Shown piece by piece: positions 55,675 to 64,000 of a stretch of DNA of 64,000 nt. The stretch is from assembly GCA_001890945.1 (NCBI GenBank), contig MLAX01000002.1:434001-498000 (forward strand), written 5' to 3'. The stretch's first letter is position 1; every line of letters begins with the position of its first letter. Under the pieces are notes generated by a model. The model saw only the letters and a program-made list of their open reading frames with translations, made no database searches and was not told where the DNA came from. This DNA comes from Alphaproteobacteria bacterium AO1-B. GTDB lineage: Bacteria; Pseudomonadota; Alphaproteobacteria; Rhizobiales; Stappiaceae. Both the position numbers and the translations under genes were made by a program.

Positions 55675-56337
55675 ATGAGATACGAGATGGAAAAGCACGT
55701 GACCGGAATGGATGAGTTGTTGGCTGGATACGCAGCCGGAACACTTACGTATCCGGCTCAAGCTCTGATTGGTGCTCACTTGGAATTGAGCGGCCAGAAC
55801 CGGGGCTATGTCCATTCTCTTGAGACTCTTGCCAGCACGGGGATCGCTGATAGTGATCCTGTTGAATTTGCAGATCGCGATTCTGCCTTGGCCGCGATTT
55901 TTGAGAGTGAAGAGCCAATCCGGGACATAGCCTCCAGGCGCACGTGCGAGAGTGATGGCCGTGTTCCTGAATCGCTCCGCTCGATTATCGGCCCATCGAT
56001 GGAGAGCGTTGCATGGAAAACACTTCTTCCTGGCGTGAAAGAATGCAAACTCGGCGAGATTGATGGCTGCGATGCCAGCCTCATCTGGGTCCGCGCAGGG
56101 CGCGCAATGCCGTCACATACACACCACGGGACTGAACTCACCCTTGTTCTCCAGGGCGGCTTCAAGGACACCGATGGTCACTATGTGACTGGCGACGTTG
56201 CCTTCGCCGACGACGATGTGGACCATCGCCCGATTGCGGACGACGGCGATGACTGCATTTGCTTTGCAGTGACCGCTGGGCGCCTGGAATTGACCGGGCC
56301 GGTTGGCCGCTGGTTCGCGCCTTTCATGCGCGGGTAA
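55675..56337 (+). CDS. ChrR-like cupin protein without the zinc cysteines
   Basis: I start at ATG 55675, 6 bases after AAGG. The 220-residue protein has the ChrR layout: an N-terminal anti-sigma-like helical domain (DELLAGYAAGTL; AHLELSGQNRGY) and a C-terminal cupin (SHTHHGTELTLVLQG; DVDHRP) that keeps its metal ligands. In ChrR the N-terminal zinc is held by two histidines and a CxxC pair. Here the CxxC positions read S39 and N42, so that site is broken. No ECF sigma gene is adjacent. It may be a stress sensor that no longer binds sigma in the usual way. Confidence 0.85.
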   Translation: MRYEMEKHVTGMDELLAGYAAGTLTYPAQALIGAHLELSGQNRGYVHSLETLASTGIADSDPVEFADRDSALAAIFESEEPIRDIASRRTCESDGRVPESLRSIIGPSMESVAWKTLLPGVKECKLGEIDGCDASLIWVRAGRAMPSHTHHGTELTLVLQGGFKDTDGHYVTGDVAFADDDVDHRPIADDGDDCICFAVTAGRLELTGPVGRWFAPFMRG

Positions 56338-56392
56338 TCAAACCATTTCTCCTGTCTTTGCGTATAGATAGCAGAGACTTAAGGAGACATCA

Positions 56393-57196
56393 TTGCCCAT
56401 AGTAAGTTATGTAGCAGCCCCGTCCGACGGGGCTGTTTGGATTACAGGCGCAAGTTCTGGCATTGGCCGGGAACTGGCGTTGGAGATGGCGCGGACCGGC
56501 TGGACGGTGGCAGTCACAGCGCGCTCAGAAGATGCATTGGCGGAGCTTAAAGACGCCGCATCTGATTTTTCTGGTTCCATTCAGGTTTATGCTGGCGATG
56601 TCGGCGATACCCCACTGATGGCGGCGCACTGCGCGTCTATCGCGGCCGAATACGGGCTTGCGTTGGTCGTTGCAAACGCCGGGATCTATCTGCCTCAAGA
56701 TGGCCTCGACGGCGACGCGGAAGCCTACCGGAAAACGTTCGACGTGAACTTGATGGGCACGGTGAACGTCGTTCTGCCAGCTATCAATGTGATGAAGGTG
56801 GCAGGGCAGGGGCAGATCGCTATCGTGTCATCGGTTGCTGGTTATCGCGGTCTTCCAACCTGTGCTGCCTATGGGGCCAGCAAAGCTGCGCTGTTCAATT
56901 TCGCGGAAAGCCTTCGGTTTGATCTCGAGCGGGCCGGAATTCGTCTGCAAGTCATCAGCCCGGGATTTGTCGACACACCCGCAACCAAATCAAATCCGTT
57001 CCCGATGCCGCACCTGATTTCGCCTCAAGAGGCTGTCAGGGGGATCATCGACGGACTTCAGGACCGGAAGCACTTTGAGATCTCTTTTCCAAAGGCGTTT
57101 GTTCGCCAGTTGAAAGCAATCCAGTTTTTACCGTTCAACCTCTATTACAAACTGGTCAGCAAGACGACCGGATGGGATCAGAAGGGCAAGGCGTAA
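56393..57196 (+). CDS. Short-chain dehydrogenase/reductase (SDR)
   Basis: This 267-residue Rossmann-fold oxidoreductase has ITGASSGIGRELA (cofactor site), NAGI and the catalytic YGASK pair, with an upstream serine in VSSVAGY. The start is TTG, supported by AAGGAG 6 bases upstream; the first ATG runs into a stop. It follows the ChrR-like gene by 55 bases and is convergent with the lipid operon below. An SDR is also part of the singlet-oxygen regulon in Rhodobacter. Confidence 0.9.
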   Translation: MPIVSYVAAPSDGAVWITGASSGIGRELALEMARTGWTVAVTARSEDALAELKDAASDFSGSIQVYAGDVGDTPLMAAHCASIAAEYGLALVVANAGIYLPQDGLDGDAEAYRKTFDVNLMGTVNVVLPAINVMKVAGQGQIAIVSSVAGYRGLPTCAAYGASKAALFNFAESLRFDLERAGIRLQVISPGFVDTPATKSNPFPMPHLISPQEAVRGIIDGLQDRKHFEISFPKAFVRQLKAIQFLPFNLYYKLVSKTTGWDQKGKA

Positions 57197-57314
57197 GCCG
57201 CCGGACATGGATCGGTAGGCCCCTTTGCACAAACGGCCATTCTCAAAGGTGACCCTCGACAGTAATGACCTGAATTCCGGTAAGGTCGGCAACCAGCGAA
57301 GATGCCTATGAATG

Positions 57315-57353
57315 CAAACAAGCGGAGCAGCATGGAGCTGCACCGCTTGTTTG
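57315..57353. terminator. Long inverted repeat, probable bidirectional terminator
   Basis: Two perfect arms (CAAACAAGCGG with CCGCTTGTTTG) enclose, after one A-A mismatch, GCAGC/GCTGC with a five-base loop. It sits between the convergent SDR and CFA-like genes. The U-tracts are weak but both sides end in T-rich arms. Confidence 0.65.
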
Positions 57354-57379
57354 GTTTTAAGTAGGCTCAACAGACCGAG

Positions 57380-58609
57380 TCAGGTCGCCTTTTCATAAAC
57401 CAGCTGCCTGACGTCGATGTTGCCTGCGCGGAAACCGGCTTCGCAGTAGTGCAGATAGAACTCCCACAGCCGTTTGAACCGTTCGTCAAAACCCATCGGA
57501 CGGATTTGCGGCCAGGCGGTGCGGAAACGTTGCCGCCATTCCAAAAGCGTCCGCGCGTAATCCTGCCCGAAAATTTTTTGATCTTTCAGATCAAGGCCAA
57601 GGGATTTGCCGATCTCTGCCAGTTTTCCGGGAGGCGGAAGCATGCCGCCAGGGAAAATGTAGCGTTGAATAAAGTCGGTGCCCGATCGGTAGTCCTCGAA
57701 CATCTGATCCTGGATCGTGATGATCTGGAGACCCGCCTTGCCGCCCGGCTTCAGACAGTCCGACACCTTCTCAAAGTAGGTCGGCCAGTATTTTTCGCCG
57801 ACAGCCTCGAACATTTCGATCGAGGCAATCCGATCATAAACACCTTTTTCATCGCGGTAGTCTTGGAAGACGATTTCGACTTTTTCGTTGAGACCGGCCT
57901 TGAAGATCCGTTCTCTGGCGTAATCATACTGCTCGCGAGAGATTGTCAGGCCTCGGACGTTCGCCCCGACTGTTTTGGCGACGTGCTCTGCAAAGCCGCC
58001 CCAACCGCAGCCGATTTCCAGAACGGAGTGTCCAGGTTCGATCCCGGTCTGCCGGACCAGTGACGCGTATTTCTCAGCTTGCGCTTGTTCCAGGCTGTTG
58101 GTTTCATTGCTGAAGATTGCAGAGGAGTAGGTCATCGACGGGTCGAGCCACTCCTGATAGAACGCATTTCCCAGATCGTAGTGTGCCGAGATGTTGCGCT
58201 TGGAGCCACGTTTTGTGTTCGCATTCAGCCAATGACGGAGTGACAACAACAGACGGGTCAGCGGGCGACCACGCAAGGCCTCCAAAGTGGACGCCTGATT
58301 GAGCGCGAAAATCTCCAGGAATGTCGTGACATCCGGAGATGACCAATAGCCAGCCATGAAGGCTTCACCGACACCAACATCGCCGCCTTTGACGGCCATG
58401 GTGAAAAATTTCCAGTTATGGATTTTCAGAACGCCATCTGGCCCAGGTTCCGTTCCATTGATCCGGAACATGCGCCCGTCCGGGAAAGTGATGTCGAGCG
58501 TTCCATAGCGGATCTTAATTGCCAGGTTTGCCGCCATGCGCGCAAGCCGCGGCGTTCCTTTGAGTTGCGTGCGGAGATTGTCCTCGGACAACACAATAGG
58601 CCCATTCAT
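57380..58609 (-). CDS. Cyclopropane-fatty-acyl-phospholipid-synthase-like methyltransferase
   Basis: I start at ATG 58609, after AAGGGG, which overlaps the DUF1365 stop (ATGA). The 409-residue SAM-dependent enzyme has the CFA fold: an N-terminal lipid-binding part, YSSAIFSNETNSLEQAQ, the SAM loop VLEIGCGWGGFAEHVA, and EMFEAVGEKYWPTYF. It could make cyclopropane or methylated/furan fatty acids. It is third in an operon with FAD oxidoreductase and DUF1365. Confidence 0.9.
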   Translation of the reverse strand: MNGPIVLSEDNLRTQLKGTPRLARMAANLAIKIRYGTLDITFPDGRMFRINGTEPGPDGVLKIHNWKFFTMAVKGGDVGVGEAFMAGYWSSPDVTTFLEIFALNQASTLEALRGRPLTRLLLSLRHWLNANTKRGSKRNISAHYDLGNAFYQEWLDPSMTYSSAIFSNETNSLEQAQAEKYASLVRQTGIEPGHSVLEIGCGWGGFAEHVAKTVGANVRGLTISREQYDYARERIFKAGLNEKVEIVFQDYRDEKGVYDRIASIEMFEAVGEKYWPTYFEKVSDCLKPGGKAGLQIITIQDQMFEDYRSGTDFIQRYIFPGGMLPPPGKLAEIGKSLGLDLKDQKIFGQDYARTLLEWRQRFRTAWPQIRPMGFDERFKRLWEFYLHYCEAGFRAGNIDVRQLVYEKAT

Positions 58610-59484
58610 GCCGAACCCCTTGAAATGTTGTTTGTTGTTTCTTGCCAAAGTTCCGAAGCTGTGCTCCGGCCCGCGCTGTCGTCCCGACCATCATTCGCAG
58701 GCCGCGGATGAAATGGTACACGCTTGCGCCAGATTTTAAAGGCTTGCCAATGAATGGCGGCCATCACCTTGAAGGTCAAAAGCGGAACCCGCGCAAAAGC
58801 GCGCATCAAAGACCATGTGGTCAAGGGTTCCTGCGTGCCGGAAAAGGTTGCTGACAACAAGGGGCCGGTTTCGTCCGTCTCCAGGATCCGGACCCGCACC
58901 GCATTGCCTGGCGGCAGCATTCGAAAGTGATAGTGCTGCTGCATGCTGATAAACGGTGATACGTAGAATTCTTTGCGCTGGTCCTGGCGAACACCGGCAT
59001 CGCTGATTTGCCCGTCACGCACCGGCCCAACATAGGTATGAAGACCGCCGAATGTGTTGCGGACCTCATAGACGAGTGCGGTCAGCCGATAGTCCTTATC
59101 ATAAGCATAGTAGACGCTGAGCGGATTGAACCCATACCCCAAAAGCCGGGGATAGGCGAGTAGCACAACCCGGTGGGCCCGCTCCAAACCCTCTTTCTCC
59201 AGCAAGCTGTCAATGTGTTGTCTCAACGAGCTTCCGTCTCGCGGGCCATGATCTTTTTCATGAAACGAGAGAAGGTTGAACCGGTTGACTGACAACATCC
59301 AACTCAATCTTGAGGCTTCTTTCAACCGATCGATATCGATCAGAAGATTGAAAACGTCATAAGAGAACCGGTGCTGTTTTGGTTTCATGCGCTGGTGCAT
59401 GACAGCGCCATTGTAAAGCGCTGCCGCAGCTTCCGGCGCGGAGCCATTATCCGACATCCTGTTTGTGGCAGGTGCGGGTGTCAT
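58606..59484 (-). CDS. DUF1365-family protein
   Basis: This 292-residue protein has DUF1365 features: YNGAVMHQRMKPKQHRFSYDVF at the start, LGYGFNPLSVYYAYD and FYVSPFI, and a late LRMRAFARVPLL-type stretch. The biochemical role is unknown; it is tightly linked in many genomes to FAD amine-oxidase-like and CFA-like genes. The start overlaps the stop of the FAD gene (ATGA) and its stop overlaps the CFA-like start, so the three genes are coupled. Confidence 0.92.
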   Translation of the reverse strand: MTPAPATNRMSDNGSAPEAAAALYNGAVMHQRMKPKQHRFSYDVFNLLIDIDRLKEASRLSWMLSVNRFNLLSFHEKDHGPRDGSSLRQHIDSLLEKEGLERAHRVVLLAYPRLLGYGFNPLSVYYAYDKDYRLTALVYEVRNTFGGLHTYVGPVRDGQISDAGVRQDQRKEFYVSPFISMQQHYHFRMLPPGNAVRVRILETDETGPLLSATFSGTQEPLTTWSLMRAFARVPLLTFKVMAAIHWQAFKIWRKRVPFHPRPANDGRDDSAGRSTASELWQETTNNISRGSA

Positions 59485-60779
59485 TCAGCGGCTTCCAGCA
59501 TCACAGGCTCTTGACGCTCACGCTCCCACGGCAGGACAGCACCCAGTGCCTTGGCCACGTTGAGACCGGATGCCAATCCGTCCTCGTGGAAGCCATGACC
59601 GTTCCATGCGCCGCAATACCAGGTGTTGTTCACACCCTGGATCTTGCTGAGCTGCTGCTTGGCAGCCAGGGCTTTGGCATCAAATTGCGGGTGGTCGTAG
59701 ATGTATTTGGCGAAGGTCTTGTCTTCGCTCGGTGCCTGAAACGGATTGAGCGTGACAAAGACCGGCTTTGAGCGGTCGAGGTTCTGCAGCCGGTTCATCC
59801 AATAGGAAACCGTCACATCGCGTGTTTCACCCGCTTCTCGATCCGACATGTAGTTCCAGGATGCCCAAACCTTTTTCTTCTTGGGCATCAAGCTTTCGTC
59901 CCGGTGCAGATACACCTCGTTCGGACGATACCGGATTGCGCTCAATATCTCCCGCTCTTCCGCGCTTGGATCGCCGAGCATGGCAAGGCTTTGATCCGTA
60001 TGGCTGGCTAGGATGACGTGATCGAATGTATCGGTATGACCCGTCTTGTCGCGAACAACGACTTTTCCATCTGTTCTGAGGATTTCGGCAACCGGGCTGC
60101 CAAGGCGCATCTTGTGCGCAAACGGCTCAGTCAGCTTCTTCACGTAGTTGCGGCTGCCACCGGAGACCGTCCGCCACAGCTGACGGTCGAAGGACAGGAG
60201 ACGGTGATTGTCGAAGAACGCCACGAAGCTCTCGGCCGGGTAGGCGCGCATCTCGTTAATCGGGGTCGACCAGATGGCAGCCCCCATTGCAAGCAGGTAG
60301 TCGTTGATGAAACCGCTGGAATAGCGCTCCGCCTCCAGATAGCCACCAAGCGTTTGGCCCGCAAGCCGACCTGAGTTCAAATCCGCGACGGCTTGTTTGT
60401 TAAAGCGGAAGATGTCCCGGAGCATTTTCAGGAACCGCGGCGAGAGGATGTTCTTGCGCTGCGCGAAAACCGCGTTCAGCCCGTCGCCACACCACTCCAG
60501 TTTGCCCCGGTCCGCTGACAGCGAAAAACTCATGTCGCTGATCTCGGTTGCAACACCCAAGTGGTCAAGTAGGGCTGTGAAGTTCGGATAATTAAGCTCG
60601 TTATAGACAATGAAGCCCGTGTCGACGCTCATCGGGGTGCCGTCGTAGTCGATATCGGCCGTTGCGCTGTGGCCACCTGGACGGTCTCTTTTCTCGTAAA
60701 GAACAACATCGTGGTGGCTGTTAAGTGCCCATGCAGCACTGTTTCCGGAAATACCCGAGCCGATGACGGCAATCCGCAT
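59481..60779 (-). CDS. FAD-dependent amine-oxidase-like oxidoreductase
   Basis: This 432-residue flavoprotein has the dinucleotide motif IAVIGSGISGNSAAWAL and a late GAWNGHGFHEDGLASG region closing the FAD site. The class is related to phytoene desaturases and amine oxidases. It is first in the operon with DUF1365 and the CFA-like gene and probably acts on a fatty acyl chain or sterol-like lipid. No substrate can be read from the sequence. Confidence 0.91.
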   Translation of the reverse strand: MRIAVIGSGISGNSAAWALNSHHDVVLYEKRDRPGGHSATADIDYDGTPMSVDTGFIVYNELNYPNFTALLDHLGVATEISDMSFSLSADRGKLEWCGDGLNAVFAQRKNILSPRFLKMLRDIFRFNKQAVADLNSGRLAGQTLGGYLEAERYSSGFINDYLLAMGAAIWSTPINEMRAYPAESFVAFFDNHRLLSFDRQLWRTVSGGSRNYVKKLTEPFAHKMRLGSPVAEILRTDGKVVVRDKTGHTDTFDHVILASHTDQSLAMLGDPSAEEREILSAIRYRPNEVYLHRDESLMPKKKKVWASWNYMSDREAGETRDVTVSYWMNRLQNLDRSKPVFVTLNPFQAPSEDKTFAKYIYDHPQFDAKALAAKQQLSKIQGVNNTWYCGAWNGHGFHEDGLASGLNVAKALGAVLPWERERQEPVMLEAAE

Positions 60780-61079
60780 GTTAAATCCTTTGGCTTGGCA
60801 GGGCCGCCTAAATCCCAGCGTGGGGAAGCCCAGTCGGTTGGTCAGTTGCTATTCAAGACCGTCTACGGGGGAGTTTAAAGTGCGGATCACGCAGGGCAAT
60901 GAATTTCCTATGAAAATTCAATTCGAGGCAAAGGTGTGTTGAAAATGAAGAGACAACCCGTCGCTGTTCGCGGCGGAGTTTTTCAAAGAGTGTAGGTCGG
61001 GTCACTCTTGCGTGGCCAAGGGGGCGCGGCCCGCTCTGACGAGCGGACCGCATCAACCTGTTCGCGGGGACTATGGCGA

Positions 61080-61676
61080 TCAGGCTTGAAGCGTGTCGAC
61101 CAGCCAGGTCCATGCGACCTTTACCTGACTTGTGGCTGCGTTGAAGAATGCAACAACGCGTTCCCAAACTGTCTGGCCGAAGTCGGCGATTTCGAGCATT
61201 GTGCCCTTCCGAACGGGCTCGTCCGATGTTTCGATCAATTCAACCGCCGCAGCATTGCCACCATCGTTGATGACCCGCCGGGTCACAACAAGTGCCCCTT
61301 CGGTCACGAGGCGGGATTCATCCTTCTCCGCGACCATAGTCTGCGGATCCAGCGCATTGACCACGACCGCGCGTCCATCCGGCAACAGATGGGTTTCGTT
61401 GGTGCTGACTTCGGAATCGTAAATCACTTCACCATAGGAATCGATGAGTTCAACCCAAACGACGTCGCGGCCGTTCAAGTTCACTTCTCCGACCCATATG
61501 GTCAGTTCGCTCTCAAGCGGATCTTTTTGATCCAGGCTCGCAGAGGCGACTGTTACCTCAAGGCTGTCTTCTGGTAGAGTAATCGTTTCTTGCGGCAAAG
61601 GACTGGCTGCCGCGCTTCCCGCAAACGCGAGGATGAGGCCAAGCGCAAACGCTCCTGCTTTGGTATTCCGTTGCAT
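61080..61676 (-). CDS. Exported protein of unknown function
   Basis: This 198-residue protein has a signal peptide (FALGLILAFAGSAAAS) and an excellent ribosome site (GGGAGG, 6 bases before ATG). The mature part is beta-rich (LTIWVGEVNLNGRDVVWVELID; VVTRRVINDGGNAAAVELI) and ends in an amphipathic helix (VKVAWTWLVDTL). No family is recognised. It is monocistronic; an 11-base-pair hairpin (61026-61051) lies downstream but lacks a T-run. Confidence 0.75.
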   Translation of the reverse strand: MQRNTKAGAFALGLILAFAGSAAASPLPQETITLPEDSLEVTVASASLDQKDPLESELTIWVGEVNLNGRDVVWVELIDSYGEVIYDSEVSTNETHLLPDGRAVVVNALDPQTMVAEKDESRLVTEGALVVTRRVINDGGNAAAVELIETSDEPVRKGTMLEIADFGQTVWERVVAFFNAATSQVKVAWTWLVDTLQA

Positions 61677-62277
61677 GATCGCCTCCCAAGGCTAATACAA
61701 CTCAATTTACCGCGCTTTGGGGCCTTGTGATCCTGGTCCATTTTGGACTTCTTGACCAAATTCCTTTTGTTTTTCGTCTTTTAGCGTGAACGCGCCCCTA
61801 TATGCGCAGCCACTATTTTGCCATTATCGCACCACAATCTGGTGAATGGGTGTAATAAACATCACAAAACTGCTTGTTTCTGGCTACTTTCCGTTAATAA
61901 GTGTGTCTTAACCGCCTCAGTGCAAGAAAAATCACGCTGACGTGATGTTATCTTCATTGTAAGTATTGCGGATAAAATCTGCGGTCTGTCGGGTCTGTTG
62001 CAGATTGGCAACGAAAAAGGGCCTGTTTTTGAGCAAAAAACCGGCAGGCTTCTTTCTGAGTTAGATGAATATGAGCATTTGTCACTCTTGCCTTTGCGGA
62101 AGGTTAAGGTGTGTCGTCCCATCCAATTTTTTTGTCTTTCTGGAGTGATTATCAAAAATTGCGAGAAGGAATTTAAAGTTGTTTCCAAATATGAATTAAC
62201 AAATGCGTAATTCATTGGGTTCTCAATTACGTTGTGAGACCAAGTTCCAGATAATTTGCCAAGAAAGGTAAGGGAAC
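61677..62277. promoter_or_regulatory. About 600 bases without a convincing gene
   Basis: This AT-rich divergent stretch lies between the exported protein and the solute-binding protein. Short reading frames exist but lack ribosome sites and protein-like composition. Promoters for both flanking genes must lie here; I cannot define them. Confidence 0.3.
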
Positions 62278-63045
62278 ATGAAATACGCAGATCTTAAGTC
62301 ATTCGTAAAACTACTACCAATTCATGCTGTTTTGGTCGGAGGTGTTTCACTTTCATCTGTTGCGTTGGCAGATACTGTAATTGTTGGCGTTGAAGATCTA
62401 ACCTACTACCCGCATTACACCATGGAAGGTGGGGAGTATGGTGGTTTTGGACGGGCGCTGTTGGATGCATGGGCGTCGGATAACGGGCACACGCTGAAAT
62501 ATGAGGCGTATCCGATCAAGCGCTTGATGGAAAACCTGGTCGAAGGAAAGGTCGATATTAAATACCCGGACAATGCCTATTGGTCCGCGGATTTGAAGGA
62601 TGGCAAGCCGTTGGTCTACTCAGACAAGGTAGTCGAATACATCGATGGGGTCTCTGTGACGCCGGGCAATGTCGGTAAAGGAATGGGGTCGGTCAAGAAA
62701 CTGGGTACCGTGCGCGGCTTTACGCCGTGGTCCTGGATCGATCTGACCTCCTCCGGGGCCGTTGAGTTGTCGGAAGTGAAATCCCTGGATGGTTTGATCA
62801 AACAAGCCATAAACAGCCGTATCGATGCTGCTTATGCCAACGTAGCGGTCATTCAGCACCAACTGGGGGAAATGGGGCAGCCGAATGCGCTCTCGTTTGA
62901 TCCGGATCTCAAGCATACCCGCGACTACTATTATGCCAGCACGACAACAAAGCCGGAGTTGATTGCGGACTTTAATTCTTGGATGTCCGAAAACGCTGAC
63001 AAGGTCGCGGAATTGAAAGCTGAGTACAAGGTGAACCTGGACTGA
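62278..63045 (+). CDS. Solo periplasmic solute-binding protein (family 3-like)
   Basis: This 255-residue protein has a signal peptide (VLVGGVSLSSVALA) and a family 3 solute-binding fold: VEDLTYYPHYTMEGG, GGFGRALLDAWASDNG, YPIKRLMENLVEGKVDIKYP and RIDAAYANVAVIQHQLG. No permease or ATPase is adjacent, so it may serve a distant transporter or a sensor. The ribosome site AAGGTAAGG precedes the ATG, and a terminator follows. Confidence 0.85.
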   Translation: MKYADLKSFVKLLPIHAVLVGGVSLSSVALADTVIVGVEDLTYYPHYTMEGGEYGGFGRALLDAWASDNGHTLKYEAYPIKRLMENLVEGKVDIKYPDNAYWSADLKDGKPLVYSDKVVEYIDGVSVTPGNVGKGMGSVKKLGTVRGFTPWSWIDLTSSGAVELSEVKSLDGLIKQAINSRIDAAYANVAVIQHQLGEMGQPNALSFDPDLKHTRDYYYASTTTKPELIADFNSWMSENADKVAELKAEYKVNLD

Positions 63046-63069
63046 TCGACGGCACTCCATGACAGGGCG

Positions 63070-63102
63070 GGGCTGGCGGTTTCCGTCAGTCCTTAATTTT
63101 TG
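63070..63102 (+). terminator. Terminator after the solute-binding protein
   Basis: A ten-base-pair stem (GGGCTGGCGG with CCGTCAGTCC, two G-U pairs) with a three-base loop is followed by TTAATTTTT. Confidence 0.8.
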
Positions 63103-63191
63103 TGTTTTCGAACGCTCAAGCTTCAAGCGTGAACACGCCTCAAGGCCGATTGTGCGTCGGGCTGTTTACATTCATATTTTCTGGGAAAGAG

Positions 63192-63267
63192 TGGCTCCCT
63201 GAGTAGGACTCGAACCTACGACCCAGCGATTAACAGTCGCTTGCTCTACCAACTGAGCTATCAGGGA
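63192..63267 (-). tRNA. tRNA-Asn (GTT)
   Basis: This is a 76-base cloverleaf with encoded CCA. The acceptor TCCCTGA pairs with TCAGGGA, the anticodon loop CTGTTAA gives GTT and the T-loop contains TTCGAGT. Confidence 0.96.
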
Positions 63268-63613
63268 TCACCGTGCCGGGGCAGTGCTTGACCGCCCCCG
63301 TCGATGGAGATGCGTATAACGCAGCCCTTATCCATTTGCCAAGCCCTGAAATGCGTTTTTTTCATTCCATCGTTATTTTTTCGTCAGGTATGTGGAAAAC
63401 TATAAATTTTTCAGACGCCTAGTTGTGTCTATCGGTTTTTAACAGGTGCGCTTCACCGGTCGTATTTCCGCATTGCCGCCAAGACGGAACTCAAAAAGCT
63501 GCGTTTTCCAACCGGCCATGGCAATTTGCGGTCAAACATATGGACAAGAAGACTTGCCGCCTTAAACACTCCGGCTTGTGCGGGCTGGCGGTTCCAGCTA
63601 GGAAGGAAACAGA

Positions 63614-63812
63614 CGGTTCTGGTGCTGGAGTGATCCAGCCCGGATGAAACGGGAATTCGGTAAGTCCTCAGAGAGGATTGATCCGGAGCTGCCCCCGCAA
63701 CTGTGAGCGGCGAGTGCTGGCACATGACCCACTGGAGATCTTTGAGCATCGTTCTCAAGGTGACCGGGAAGGGGTGCTGGTCATAAGGAACCGCGAGCCA
63801 GGAGACCGGCCG
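63614..63812 (+). promoter_or_regulatory. Cobalamin (AdoCbl) riboswitch
   Basis: The conserved elements of the B12 aptamer appear in order: GGTTCTGGTGC at the P1/P2 side, AAACGGGAA, the core box GCTGCCCCCGCAACTGTGAGCGG, the CCACTGG stretch, and the closing GGAACCGCGAGCCAGGAGACC (written here in pieces of the motif only). It ends about 50 bases before the GTG of the cobinamide kinase gene and should repress it when cobalamin is abundant. The 345 bases from tRNA-Asn to the aptamer show no gene. Confidence 0.93.
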
Positions 63813-63862
63813 TCGATAGAGTTTAACCGCAAGGCTGTCGGGCGGACGGCTGGGAGACACAT

Positions 63863-64000
63863 GTGACGCAGTCTGACCATGGTCGGTCTACCCTCGTTTT
63901 TGGCGGGGCCCGGTCCGGAAAAAGCACCTTTGCAGAAAGGCTTGCAGCTCGAAGCAGCCTGGAAAGGGTGTATGTCGCAACGGGTGCCGCTTTCGATGAC
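63863..64000 (+). CDS. cobP: Adenosylcobinamide kinase/guanylyltransferase, N-terminal part
   Basis: Only 46 codons are visible before the window ends. The GTG start lies 6 bases after GGGAG; the overlapping ATG meets a stop at once. The protein begins with a P-loop, FGGARSGKSTFAERLA, and then VYVATGAAFDD, which are hallmarks of CobU/CobP. The enzyme phosphorylates adenosylcobinamide and transfers GMP in the late steps of B12 synthesis. The upstream cobalamin riboswitch confirms the pathway. Confidence 0.9.
   Translation, partial: MTQSDHGRSTLVFGGARSGKSTFAERLAARSSLERVYVATGAAFDD

Noticed and set aside
61862..62215. Reading frames on both strands in the 600-base AT-rich gap
   Set aside because: They lack ribosome sites and protein-like patterns; they look like chance frames in AT-rich DNA.
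63423..63647. Short frame before the cobalamin riboswitch
   Set aside because: It runs into the riboswitch aptamer and shows no start signal.

Overview
The window is dense, single-copy coding DNA of moderate-to-high GC. Its gene content is typical of a marine or plant-associated alphaproteobacterium in or near the Hyphomicrobiales. The markers are a complete AapJQMP general amino-acid ABC transporter, an NDUFS4-type complex I accessory subunit, a double cold-shock-domain protein, a ChrR-type cupin protein and an alphaproteobacterial-style type VI secretion locus. A Stappiaceae (Roseibium/Labrenzia-like) origin is my best guess, from gene style only.

Layout. (1) 1-21.2 kb: one arm of a type VI secretion system (T6SS). 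It holds VgrG, a small unknown protein, the FHA protein TagH, TssK, TssL with an OmpA tail, TssM, TagF, a PP2C phosphatase and a Ser/Thr kinase. Interleaved with these is an ExbB/ExbD/TonB-like energy-coupling set with a second ExbD, and a caspase-like protein follows. Tail sheath, Hcp, baseplate and ClpV genes are not in the window and probably lie to the left. (2) 21.4-27.1 kb: housekeeping genes (glyoxalase I, sirtuin, cold shock, DUF192, a complex I accessory subunit), three tRNAs and several small unknowns. (3) 27.3-32.2 kb: an accessory locus next to tRNA-Arg. It has a large BTAD/SARP-type regulator, two small genes resembling nitrile-hydratase-like leader peptide (NHLP) RiPP precursors, and a divergent stand-alone YcaO protein. 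This is the best candidate for an undescribed system. (4) 32.2-39.8 kb: a CAP-domain lipoprotein with a phosphodiesterase, a four-gene lipid/glycan modification operon, PhzF and cystathionine beta-lyase. (5) 40-46 kb: the aap operon preceded by a second, divergent aapJ. (6) 46-55.4 kb: a globin-coupled chemoreceptor, a TetR/HD-domain pair, a sulfurtransferase, a GFA protein, AlaX, a LysE exporter, an acetyltransferase, cardiolipin synthase and cysteine synthase. (7) 55.6-60.8 kb: a ChrR-like protein without its zinc cysteines, a short-chain dehydrogenase, and a three-gene operon of FAD oxidoreductase, DUF1365 and a CFA-synthase-like methyltransferase. These gene types match the singlet-oxygen (sigmaE-ChrR) regulon known from Rhodobacter. 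(8) 61-64 kb: an exported protein, a solo solute-binding protein, tRNA-Asn, and a cobalamin riboswitch leading into a cobU/cobP gene cut by the window end.

How genes work together. In the T6SS arm, kinase, phosphatase, FHA protein and TagF form the usual post-translational switch. The kinase and the TonB-like protein share a homologous C-terminal domain, so the energy-coupling set may feed that switch. In the YcaO locus the divergent arrangement, AT-rich promoter region and repeated heptamers suggest control of precursor and enzyme genes by the adjacent regulator. No dehydrogenase, E1-like partner, protease or exporter is visible beside it.
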